Positions 7,405 to 15,117 of a stretch of DNA of 15,401 bases are shown in pieces. A program made the position numbers and the translations under genes. The notes under the pieces were generated by a model. That model searched no databases. It was not told where the DNA came from and was given only the letters and a program-made list of their open reading frames with translations. Position 1 is the stretch's first letter. Each line of letters opens with the position of its first letter. This DNA is from Spirochaetes bacterium RIFOXYC1_FULL_54_7. Lineage in GTDB: Bacteria > Spirochaetota > Spirochaetia > Treponematales > UBA12059. The stretch spans positions 6,405 through 21,805 of the forward strand of contig MIBM01000422.1 in NCBI GenBank assembly GCA_001830645.1, in the 5' to 3' direction.

Positions 7405-10400
7405 AAGCGACCCTCCCGGAGTCCATCAACTCCGATATCACGGGCAGCGGGAGCACGCAGGTCTACCTGCAGGCTGTCAGGTAAGGTCCAGGGCAAAGGA
7501 GAAGCTCCCCCGACACAGGCAGATGAAGCTGAGAGGCGGGGTAAACCCTTGTTGGTAGCCGTAAAGGTTTTGGCCGGTACCTCAATGAAATTGGGATAGC
7601 CGGGAATCGAATGGTTATTCAACTCAGCGAGAGAGCCAGATCTGCCACTTCCGGAAAGGAAGGCAGAAAAACCCCAGAGGCAATTGGCACTGACTGAAGT
7701 TGTCTGTGGAACGCTGTCTCCGGACGCAAAAAATGCCGAAGGTGAATCGACATTGAAGATTGAATTGACCAGGTTCAAGGTAGAGTCACGATGTTCCACA
7801 ACGCTGAGGCGCTTGGCCTTTGCCAACACCGTAGCATGGGCAAGGCGAAGGCTGGATGAAGATCCTAGCCTGAACAATTCGGCTTCTCCCGACCAGGCTA
7901 CATCACCAAACAGCGTGTCGGCAGTCAACTCCGCTGCGTTGAGGTTGACCAAGCGCAGCGTTGAAGCACCACCTTTTACGAAGAAAGCACTGCCGGACAT
8001 TGAAATCCGGGTCCTACTCAGACTCAAGCCGGAAAAAGCAAGGCCGGGACTTGCATCCAGGCGCAAATCCTTCAGGGTGGATTGGCCGCCTACGATTCGC
8101 AGGGCATCAAAAAGGCTGACTGATGAATCACCAGTGACCGCCAGTCTGTCCAGCTTGCAGTCCGAATCTATACTGTCCAAGGCGCGACCTGTCACAACTG
8201 ATGATACCGATATATCTGCCCCATCCACAGCAAGTTGACTTGATTCCAGTTTGATTACGGTTGCCTCAAGGCCACCTGACAAAGCCAGGGAAACCCGTTC
8301 GAAAATCAAGGATGCGTTTTTAGCGTCGATCAGGACTGAAACACCGGTTCCTTTTGCCAACAGCCCAACAGATTTCAGTTCAAGCAGGCCATTTTCTATC
8401 CTCAGCCCTGCAGTTCCTGAAGCCAAGGGTCGGCTGAAGCGGATGCTGGCAAATTCACGCTGGTTGGCTGTCCATTCCTGGGTAAAGCCCCCTAGAAGCC
8501 TGAGGCTACCATCAACCTGAATAGGACTGGCAAGAACATGGTTTCCCCGCAGATAAATTATCTTGCGACCAGTAGTTTGTGATACCAGCAAGGCTTCCTG
8601 CAAGGATGACAGAGGATCATCGGGTGTACCGGTGGCGCCGCTTTTACCTGCAGGATCAACATACAGGGATGAACGGTCAACCAGGACAGTTACTGGCTGC
8701 ATCTCTGCCGAGCGGTTCCCGAAAATGTCTTCAGAAAAAGCCCTGACAACGTAGCGTTTCCTGCCATTGTCGGAACCGGGCAATACCACGGGGCCGGTAT
8801 ACTCCTGGAACTGTAAAGAACCGTTTTCAGAGACAGCCAGATAGACACAGGCATCATCGTTGGTTTTCCTGAGTGTGAGTACAAGGTCATCGGCACTGTA
8901 TGCGGGAAGGTCCTGCGCCAGGACCGGTACTGGTGGAGGCTCGCGGTCCACAGTGAAGTCCAGGAAGCTCTCGGGCCCAACTGTTCCACTAGCATCGACA
9001 GCGGCCAGCCTGACTCTGTAGTGCACACGCTGTCCGGCCTTTCCTGCAAAGGACGTTGCATCTACAATGGCAGGGCTCCCGGATCCTGGTGGTGCTGGTT
9101 CCGATCCGTCCATCGTCATCTCGAAGCGGACCGTACCGTATGTGGCAAGCACCTGAATGGCCGGACCCATTCCATAGGTCAATCCTTCCTGAACACCGCT
9201 GATCACCGGAGCCTCCAGTCGGGGCAGTACCTGGACAGACAGAGAAACCGGAGCAGAACGGCCACCAGCATTGGCAGCCTGATACGACAACTCATATGGA
9301 ATTGGACCACGAAATGGCAACAGAACCGGTTCTGTATAACGAGTATAAGCAGAACCATCCATGCTGAAATACAGCTCTGTCATCGATGGAGGCCAGCTCA
9401 CAAGCGTAGCCCCGAAAGAGGTGGTAATCACTGGAGCGGGTGCCTTTGCTGGAGGCGCTGGTGGCCCACGGAAGGGAAACTCAGCCCGGATCGGACTGGC
9501 TTTTCCGGTTACAACCAATCCGCCACCATCTTCATATCCGTAACGAGCGGTCAGTTCCAGGTCATAACCCCACGGCACCGGGATTTCAGCGCTGGCACGT
9601 CCAGCTGAAGGTAATAGACGGACAAAGGAAGCCTCTGAAGGGACATTGCGGGATGCCTGCACCGAGATGACCGGAATTGTGCCCTCCGGAACATCCAGTA
9701 TCACCGTAGGGTTTGCTCCGGGCTCTGCACCGACCCGTATGGAAAGGCCATCTACAGTATCAAGTATGCGCAGTTCGGCGGGATTCCACAGACCAGAATC
9801 GAAAGCTGGCAAAGAGGTAGCATCCATATTGGACAAACGCCATTTGGCGTAGGAAGGCAGGGATGAGTTGCCATGCTCATCCGTTGCATAGGCCATGGCG
9901 GTTACTATTGAACTCCCATCAGATGGAGCTTCCATGAATACTGGAACCGCAGGATTGAAGGGGATAAAAGACTCACCATTCATGGACAGCATGAAGCTGC
10001 CTTCGCCTTTCAACCCGACGGTCAAGGTATAGCCCACATCACCAGAGACTGGAAAGATGGTTGGTGCTTCTGGTGGCTGCCTGTCAATGACATACTCAAA
10101 ACCGGCAACTTCACCAGTCATATTGGAAAGCAAGTGCAGTTTATAAGGTCTTTGTTCACCCGGAAATGCATCCAGCACCAGAACCCTGTCAAAGGGTCGC
10201 CAGGGAGATGAAGACGAAAACCTGAACATGTAGGTGCTGTCCAGAAAGGCGGGGTCGAGTAGAACGGCATGGGGATAGCTGCCGGAGGCAGGCAAGCTGG
10301 GCTTGGCAGCAGGTTGCATGGATGGAGCCTGGGTCTGGCTCTGAGCCTGGGCAAGGGAAGGAAGGGGGGTGGTAAAAGCCAAGGCCAGAGGCATCAGGAC

Positions 10401-10457
10401 AGCCATCAAGACTGGAAGATGCCCAGCCCTGACCTGGGAAGACCACCCTGGGGACAT
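7401..10457 (-). CDS. Large secreted protein: repeated Ig/CHB_HEX_C-like modules plus C-terminal parallel beta-helix
   Basis: The 1018-residue product begins with a signal peptide (hydrophobic LPVLMAVLMPLALAF, cleavage likely near SLAQA) and a Gln/Pro/Ala-rich linker. Four related modules follow at about 150-205, 360-405, 443-502 and 537-590. Each has a strand with a (M/V)xxDG/NG-like turn, then P(V)xL, and ends in an A.D..GN.S-type strand. They resemble the CHB_HEX_C/FN3-like modules common in bacterial surface proteins. DRQPPEAP (126-133) and DREPPPVP (505-512) act as inter-module linkers. From LYVDPAGKSGATGTPDDP (about 599) to the end is a pectin-lyase-like parallel beta-helix, closing with the DIGVDG motif typical of the last coil of such proteins. 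No catalytic residues are identified. ATG at 10457 overlaps the upstream stop (TGATG); TTG at 10460 is the alternative start. Adhesive or glycan-binding roles are possible but unproven. Confidence 0.87.
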   Translation of the reverse strand: MSPGWSSQVRAGHLPVLMAVLMPLALAFTTPLPSLAQAQSQTQAPSMQPAAKPSLPASGSYPHAVLLDPAFLDSTYMFRFSSSSPWRPFDRVLVLDAFPGEQRPYKLHLLSNMTGEVAGFEYVIDRQPPEAPTIFPVSGDVGYTLTVGLKGEGSFMLSMNGESFIPFNPAVPVFMEAPSDGSSIVTAMAYATDEHGNSSLPSYAKWRLSNMDATSLPAFDSGLWNPAELRILDTVDGLSIRVGAEPGANPTVILDVPEGTIPVISVQASRNVPSEASFVRLLPSAGRASAEIPVPWGYDLELTARYGYEDGGGLVVTGKASPIRAEFPFRGPPAPPAKAPAPVITTSFGATLVSWPPSMTELYFSMDGSAYTRYTEPVLLPFRGPIPYELSYQAANAGGRSAPVSLSVQVLPRLEAPVISGVQEGLTYGMGPAIQVLATYGTVRFEMTMDGSEPAPPGSGSPAIVDATSFAGKAGQRVHYRVRLAAVDASGTVGPESFLDFTVDREPPPVPVLAQDLPAYSADDLVLTLRKTNDDACVYLAVSENGSLQFQEYTGPVVLPGSDNGRKRYVVRAFSEDIFGNRSAEMQPVTVLVDRSSLYVDPAGKSGATGTPDDPLSSLQEALLVSQTTGRKIIYLRGNHVLASPIQVDGSLRLLGGFTQEWTANQREFASIRFSRPLASGTAGLRIENGLLELKSVGLLAKGTGVSVLIDAKNASLIFERVSLALSGGLEATVIKLESSQLAVDGADISVSSVVTGRALDSIDSDCKLDRLAVTGDSSVSLFDALRIVGGQSTLKDLRLDASPGLAFSGLSLSRTRISMSGSAFFVKGGASTLRLVNLNAAELTADTLFGDVAWSGEAELFRLGSSSSLRLAHATVLAKAKRLSVVEHRDSTLNLVNSIFNVDSPSAFFASGDSVPQTTSVSANCLWGFSAFLSGSGRSGSLAELNNHSIPGYPNFIEVPAKTFTATNKGLPRLSASSACVGGASPLPWTLPDSLQVDLRAPAARDIGVDGLREGRL
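7411..7417 (-). promoter_or_regulatory. Shine-Dalgarno site placed for an ATA start at 7404
   Basis: The minus strand reads GGGAGGG, with core GGAGG at 7416-7412, inside the last codons of the upstream gene. The distance from the core to ATA (7404) is seven bases. The distance to the TTG at 7362 is about 49 bases, too far for initiation there. Confidence 0.65.
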
Positions 10458-11062
10458 CAACTCTTGAGCACCGAAAGGATCTTCTGAAGTTCTGGATCCT
10501 CTGGATAGTAATGGGTACGAAGTTCATCATCCGTGAGGCCAACCAGTTCGTGGCTCATGTAATGAATCCATTTCTCATCCCCTGGAACCTTGATCTCGTG
10601 AAGCCTGCACCAGTAATCCGGCCGGATCGGCAACTGCTCGCCACGGTAACCTATGATTTTGTAATCATGGACCGCTATCTTGAAATCCCTCCGGGGGACA
10701 CCCTTGCCAAGAATGACCTCGGCTAGATGGTTAATGGTTCTGCCGGAATCATAGATGTCGTCAACCAGCAGAACCTTGTCGCCATTGCGCAGGTATTCGG
10801 GGCTGTAGGTCCAGCCATCCACCCTGACCTGGTCGTTCTGGTGTACATCGGAATAGGACCTGGCTACTACAGCAGCGTACAGCACCGGTTTGGATTCCCG
10901 GCGCACAGCCTTGAAATATTCGGAAATCACGTTGCCAAGATAGGCACCACCGCGGAGGGAGACGTAGATCACATCGGGGATAAACCCGTCCATGTGGATG
11001 TGGTGGGCCAGTTTCAGTGCGTTGTTGCGCACCTGGTTATAAGATATGAATTCCTTGCTCAT
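10457..11062 (-). CDS. PRPP-dependent phosphoribosyltransferase (purine-salvage type)
   Basis: The 201-residue cytoplasmic protein carries the type I phosphoribosyltransferase PRPP-binding signature VLLVDDIYDSGRT (about 97-109), with the DD pair and SGRT loop. It also has an N-terminal SLRGGAYLG loop (35-43) and a later RPDYWCRLHEIKVPGDEKWI segment (starting near 147). The last resembles the base-binding end of hypoxanthine/guanine/xanthine phosphoribosyltransferases, so conversion of a 6-oxopurine base to its monophosphate is the likeliest reaction; the exact base is not determined. ATG at 11062 is chosen because GAGAGG (11073-11068) lies five bases upstream. A longer frame from 11110 would overlap the htrA stop and adds 16 residues with no family character. 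The gene lies 28 bases after htrA, and its stop overlaps the start of the secreted beta-helix gene, so a soluble salvage enzyme opens an otherwise exported-protein operon. Confidence 0.9.
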   Translation of the reverse strand: MSKEFISYNQVRNNALKLAHHIHMDGFIPDVIYVSLRGGAYLGNVISEYFKAVRRESKPVLYAAVVARSYSDVHQNDQVRVDGWTYSPEYLRNGDKVLLVDDIYDSGRTINHLAEVILGKGVPRRDFKIAVHDYKIIGYRGEQLPIRPDYWCRLHEIKVPGDEKWIHYMSHELVGLTDDELRTHYYPEDPELQKILSVLKS

Positions 11063-11090
11063 AAAAACCTCTCGGCATCCAACTCTAACA

Positions 11091-12602
11091 TCACTTGCGT
11101 ACGAGCGCAAGCGTGGTCAGGGTCTGACCGTCACGGATCACTGTAAACTGGATATTCCTGGCGGATGTATCATTGAGGAGCCTGAAGAAATCAGCCAATG
11201 ATGCCACAGGCTTTTCGTTGATATGGGTTACCACATCACCTATCATCATGCCCAGTGTGGCCGCAGGACTGCGTGCTACCACGCTGGATATCAGGATACC
11301 CTTGGTCGCTGCTGGCAGTTTCCTGGCTTCCAGGACTTCGGGAGTAAGGCGGGCAGGTTCAAGTCCTGGCCACAGCTTGCCATAATCCGCTGCATTGGCT
11401 TCCTTGCGCTCTTCTATCGTAACCTTGATGTCCATGGTTTTGCCACTGCGGATGATGCCGAAGGTTGCCTGCCGGCCTACGGGAAGATCGCCTACTATAC
11501 GAACAAGCTGGTCTATGCTGGCCACTGGGCGGCTATCTATGGCCACAACAAAATCGCCTGGCAGCATTCCATTTTTTCCGGCAGGTCCGTCAGAGAATAC
11601 ATTGCCTATCATGGCACCCCGTCGTTCGCCCAGGCCAAGCTCGGCAAGAGCTTGCTTGTCTGCATTTGAAAGGAGTACACCGAGCCAACCATATTTTACG
11701 GAACCTCCCGAGATGATATCTTCTATCGCTTTTTTGGCATTGTTGACGGGAATCGAGAAACCGAGACCTACACTGCCACCGGTGGTAGATGCGATCCATG
11801 TATTGACACCTATGACCTCGCCCCTGATGTTGGCCAGTGCTCCACCCGAATTGCCCCTGTTGATGGCTGCATCGGTCTGGATGAAATCACTAATGTTTCC
11901 ATCCGGCCCGCCATTTCGCCCGATCGCGCTGATTATACCCGTAGTAACGGATGAAAACAGGCCGAAGGGACTTCCGATAGCCACTGCCCAGTCACCCACC
12001 TTCAAGGCATCGGAATTGCCGAGGGTAGCTATCCGGATATTCTGGTCCTTGGTTTCAAAGGAGACCACAGCCAGATCACGACGAACATCGGTTCCCACTA
12101 TGGTTCCACTGAATTCACGTTCGTCATACAGCTTGATGGTGATTTCCTTGGCGCCAGCGACCACATGGTTGTTGGTTAGCACGAAGATCTTGTTCCCGGT
12201 CCTGCGGACGATAACGCCCGATCCCAGTCCTCTTTCCTCGAACTCCCTGGGAGCAGGATTTTCATCAGGTGCTGCCTCTGGATCGCCGAAAAAGAATCTC
12301 CAGGGAAAGTCCGGGCTGGGAGAGACGGTTGACGTTCCCAGGGTGTTGAGCTCCACAACCGAAGGCAGAACCGTTTCTGCCACATAGTTGAAGGCAGTCT
12401 GCAGGGCTTCAGCATGAACCAGGGCTGACTCCTGGGCAACTGACGGAGGACTGGCAGTTTCGGCATGGACCACAGCGGAACTTCCGGATTCAATCCCGCC
12501 AGCCAGGATGGTAAAGGCTCCAGCGAAGCCGATCATCATCCCCAGCACAACCAGATTAATCAGGAAAAATTTGCGGGAAAACATTTTTTTGGTAAGGGAC
12601 AT
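11091..12602 (-). CDS. htrA: HtrA/Do-family periplasmic serine protease with two PDZ domains
   Basis: The 503-residue product degrades or refolds misfolded envelope proteins. An N-terminal signal or anchor segment (FFLINLVVLGMMIGFAGAF, 12-30) places it in the periplasm. The trypsin-like domain shows the full triad: His146 (LTNNHVVAG), Asp176 (RRDLAVVS) and Ser252 (NRGNSGGAL), with the SPFG segment (211-214) typical of the family. PDZ1 spans about 303-398 (YGWLGV start) and PDZ2 about 418-500. Two PDZ domains match DegP/DegQ-type architecture, whereas a retained anchor would be DegS-like; cleavage after the segment cannot be decided. A Pro/Phe/Glu-rich insertion (about 92-122) before the protease core corresponds to the variable loop. 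ATG at 12602 is chosen because AAGGAG (12616-12611) lies eight bases upstream; a frame start at 12647 lies within a palindrome and lacks such a site. It follows map after 146 bases, enough room for its own promoter. Confidence 0.96.
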   Translation of the reverse strand: MSLTKKMFSRKFFLINLVVLGMMIGFAGAFTILAGGIESGSSAVVHAETASPPSVAQESALVHAEALQTAFNYVAETVLPSVVELNTLGTSTVSPSPDFPWRFFFGDPEAAPDENPAPREFEERGLGSGVIVRRTGNKIFVLTNNHVVAGAKEITIKLYDEREFSGTIVGTDVRRDLAVVSFETKDQNIRIATLGNSDALKVGDWAVAIGSPFGLFSSVTTGIISAIGRNGGPDGNISDFIQTDAAINRGNSGGALANIRGEVIGVNTWIASTTGGSVGLGFSIPVNNAKKAIEDIISGGSVKYGWLGVLLSNADKQALAELGLGERRGAMIGNVFSDGPAGKNGMLPGDFVVAIDSRPVASIDQLVRIVGDLPVGRQATFGIIRSGKTMDIKVTIEERKEANAADYGKLWPGLEPARLTPEVLEARKLPAATKGILISSVVARSPAATLGMMIGDVVTHINEKPVASLADFFRLLNDTSARNIQFTVIRDGQTLTTLALVRK

Positions 12603-12636
12603 ATCTATGACTCCTTGAAAACGAAAAATCAGGCAG

Positions 12637-12654
12637 GTGTCCGGCACCGGACAC
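12637..12654. promoter_or_regulatory. 18-base near-perfect palindrome in the htrA leader
   Basis: GTGTCCGGCACCGGACAC consists of two 8-base inverted arms around CA. It could be an operator, an RNA hairpin in the htrA leader (7-bp stem, 4-base loop) or a REP-like element. It lies 35 bases upstream of the htrA start codon. A run of T follows on the minus strand only after eight further bases, so it is a poor intrinsic terminator. Confidence 0.6.
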
Positions 12655-12748
12655 GTATTAGTGCCATACTTGATAATAACTAAAAAAACAGGAAACGGTT
12701 ACCATCAGCTTGCGGTATTCCAATAGTACATGCCCGGTGAGACCAGCA

Positions 12749-13516
12749 TTACCAGTATGTGAGAATCTCAACACCAGTTTCGGTCACAAGCACGCTGTGC
12801 TCGAAGTGGGCAGACAACGACTTGTCACTGGTAACGACAGTCCAGCCGTCATCAAGTTCCTTTACCCCATCACCTCCGAGATTGATCATTGGCTCTATTG
12901 CCAGAACCATGCCTGCCCTCAACCGTGGGTTGGGACCGTTTCCGACATAATTGGGAACCTGGGGATCCTCGTGCGGAGCAAAGCCTACACCATGCCCACA
13001 ATATTGTCGTACAACACCATAACCATTGGCTTTTGCATGGGAATAGACAGCCCGCGAGATATCATGGATCCGTCCGCCGGGTTTGACGGCAGCGATGGCG
13101 CGATCCAGGCATTCACGAGTTACCGCAAGCAGCCTATCCGTCCCGGGAGCCACCGGCGGCAAGGCAATGGTTATGGCTGCATCACTGAAGTAGCCTTCCA
13201 GATTTATACCGCAATCAAGTCCGATAATATCTCCCGGGCGCAATACCCGCTTGCCGGGAATGCCATGAATAACTTCGTCGTTAACTGAGGTACACAGGCT
13301 TGCCGGGAAGTCCATGTGATCACCGGAGGATGGATAGCCGAGAAAAGCAGGAACTCCACCATGCTCTTCGATAAAAGCCTGCGCCTTTGTATCCAGTTCA
13401 AGGGTTGTAATGCCGGGGATCACCATTTGCCGTATGTAGGCAAACATTTCTGATAGTAGTTTACAGGATTTACGTATACCCGCTGACTGCTCTTCATTCT
13501 TTAATCGTATCATCAT
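12749..13516 (-). CDS. map: Type I methionine aminopeptidase
   Basis: The 255-residue cytoplasmic enzyme removes the N-terminal methionine from new proteins and is normally essential. The pita-bread metallopeptidase fold is shown by the five metal ligands in order: Asp101 (GLDCG), Asp112 (FSDAAIT), His175 (CGHGVG), Glu208 (AIEPM) and Glu239 (FEHSVLVT). The substrate-binding His84 (DEVIHGIP) and the conserved His182 (PHEDP) are also present. The length is that of the short type I form, without a zinc-finger extension. Two ATG codons stand in tandem at 13516 and 13513 behind AAAGG (13525-13521). The second has the better spacing (seven bases rather than four), so the true N-terminus may be one residue shorter. 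It follows the TPR lipoprotein gene after 34 bases and probably belongs to the same transcript as nusB. Confidence 0.97.
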   Translation of the reverse strand: MMIRLKNEEQSAGIRKSCKLLSEMFAYIRQMVIPGITTLELDTKAQAFIEEHGGVPAFLGYPSSGDHMDFPASLCTSVNDEVIHGIPGKRVLRPGDIIGLDCGINLEGYFSDAAITIALPPVAPGTDRLLAVTRECLDRAIAAVKPGGRIHDISRAVYSHAKANGYGVVRQYCGHGVGFAPHEDPQVPNYVGNGPNPRLRAGMVLAIEPMINLGGDGVKELDDGWTVVTSDKSLSAHFEHSVLVTETGVEILTYW

Positions 13517-13550
13517 CTATCCTTTCGGCGGCCAGTGCTGCCTAAATTGC

Positions 13551-15104
13551 CTATCGATCCGGAAGCCGGCGCAAAGCTGCCATCGCTTCATGGTTGAAAG
13601 CATCCATGCTCAAGGCCGCATTGTATACATTGGTTGCGGCGGACAACTCGCCTGCTGCCACCAACGCGTCACCTGCACGCACCATGCTCCGAGCCCTGAC
13701 ATCAGTTGACGCCACATCAGTCGCGGCCATCATGTAATAAGTGGCAGCTTCTTTGTAACGTCCCGAAGCGGCTAGCAGTGCGGCCATGGTATATGAAACT
13801 TCAAAGCCGGGTATCATCGGGCCACTACCCTCAAGCGATAGGATCGCGGCATCAAAGTCAGCCGTCAAGGCCATGGAAACAGCGTCCCAGAACCAAGCCC
13901 TTGGGACAGCCACTTCCCGCCAGCCATTGAGGGACATGAAACGCTTCCATGAACCTGTAGTAAACAAGGCTGCCAGAGCGGAATCCATAGCTACAGTAGA
14001 TTCAGGATACGCTGCAGCCAGTTCGATGGCAGCCAGGGGCAGCGACTCCATTCCGGCAAGGGCAAGACGGGCTGAAGCCTCAGCCTCATTTCCTTGCTTT
14101 AATCCAGGATTCCTGAAATATGACTCAGCGTTCTCGGTGGATTCCTGCCTGGCCAGCCACAATCCATACTCCATAGCTGCAGTATTGTCTTCAGGAAAAC
14201 GATCACGCATCAGGGCATACCAATACCCGGCCTCGGGATTCCTGGCTGGAGCAACCGGTGACAGGGGAAGACGGTCCGTTTCTTCCGGGATGGATGTTTG
14301 TTCTGCCAGCCGTGCTACAGCTGCATACGGTTTCCATGAACGCAGGGGATGTTGTTCTATGAGCTCTGCATAGACTGAAGTAGCCAAAGCCATGCGTCCT
14401 GTCAGGAAAGCCGAATCGGCGTATACCGCCAGAGCCTCGTAACTGGAATCAGGGGGTCCAAGATTCAAGATCAGATCCAGAAAACCATGATGCCACAGCA
14501 AATCAATGGCCGGTCGAAGTACTCCGACAGCACCACTTGCGACATATTCGTCCATCATGAATCGCGCTGATCCGACATCTCCGGACTCCAAAGCCATGAG
14601 TATGGCTTCATACAGGAATTCGGTCATGCCTGTCGCATCATAGGCTAGTAATAGCAGGGATCGATCCTGACCATGCTGCCATGATGCCTGGCCAGCATGT
14701 TTTGCCCTCACAAACGTCTCTGCAAACTCCAGATGAAACTCAGCAGGAGGCAATACTCCTTGAAAAAGCCCGAAGGCATCATCAAATCTACTGGCTTCCA
14801 GAAAGGCATCAAGAGCCGCCAGTCCGACTACCGAAGAAGCACCACTGTCCAGAATCAAGCTTGCTGTATCGGCAGCCAGTATGGGGTCTTGAAGCCTGGC
14901 ACGTTTAAGCAGACGCAGTTTTTCCGCGCTTGTACCGGCAAGGGCTGCTGCTCCTGCGAAGGTATCGGGAGTGGCCAGTGGCCCCAAAGCATCGATCCTG
15001 GCAAGAAGCAGGTCAAAGGAAGCAGGTTGCTTGGCACAGCCAGGCAGGATGGCCATGGTCAAGCCCGCTGCCAAGGCGAAAACCGCCTGCTTCATCCAGC
15101 CCAC
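13551..15104 (-). CDS. TPR-like repeat lipoprotein of unknown role
   Basis: The product (about 517 aa) has a lipoprotein signal: hydrophobic AVFALAAGLTMAILPGC with lipobox LPGC and acylated Cys23. The remainder is almost wholly helical and Ala/Leu-rich, with repeating helix pairs such as FLEASRFDDAFGLFQGVLP, ALLAASGRYKEAATYYMMA and ALVAAGELSAATNVYNAAL. The spacing and Ala/Tyr/Gly pattern of the last two copies (about 440-505) are those of tetratricopeptide repeats; the earlier ones are degenerate. It is probably an envelope-anchored protein-interaction scaffold. GTG at 15104 is chosen because AAAGG (15118-15114), overlapping the nusB stop, lies nine bases upstream; ATG at 15095 would also keep the signal peptide, while a frame start at 15152 would overlap nusB and add a basic, non-signal N-terminus. 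The tight link to nusB suggests co-transcription. No specific partner can be named. Confidence 0.85.
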   Translation of the reverse strand: MGWMKQAVFALAAGLTMAILPGCAKQPASFDLLLARIDALGPLATPDTFAGAAALAGTSAEKLRLLKRARLQDPILAADTASLILDSGASSVVGLAALDAFLEASRFDDAFGLFQGVLPPAEFHLEFAETFVRAKHAGQASWQHGQDRSLLLLAYDATGMTEFLYEAILMALESGDVGSARFMMDEYVASGAVGVLRPAIDLLWHHGFLDLILNLGPPDSSYEALAVYADSAFLTGRMALATSVYAELIEQHPLRSWKPYAAVARLAEQTSIPEETDRLPLSPVAPARNPEAGYWYALMRDRFPEDNTAAMEYGLWLARQESTENAESYFRNPGLKQGNEAEASARLALAGMESLPLAAIELAAAYPESTVAMDSALAALFTTGSWKRFMSLNGWREVAVPRAWFWDAVSMALTADFDAAILSLEGSGPMIPGFEVSYTMAALLAASGRYKEAATYYMMAATDVASTDVRARSMVRAGDALVAAGELSAATNVYNAALSMDAFNHEAMAALRRLPDR

Positions 15105-15117
15105 TGTCCGGCGCCTT

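Noticed and set aside
11395..12387. A 330-codon open frame on the plus strand opposite htrA
   Set aside because: It is fully antisense to a certain gene, is rich in Ser/Pro/Arg as expected for a shadow frame, and matches no family I recognise.
12603..12647. Longer htrA start at 12647
   Set aside because: It would code through the palindrome, has no Shine-Dalgarno, and puts non-signal residues ahead of a normal signal segment.
12655..12701. Promoter for htrA (TATTAT or TAATAC as -10)
   Set aside because: Both -10 candidates lack an acceptable -35 at 16-18 bases, matching at most three of six bases.
12672..12706. Possible intrinsic terminator after map on the minus strand (seven T at 12688-12682)
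   Set aside because: The only hairpin before the T-run is about five pairs with a mismatch (GGTAA/TTTCC), too weak to claim.
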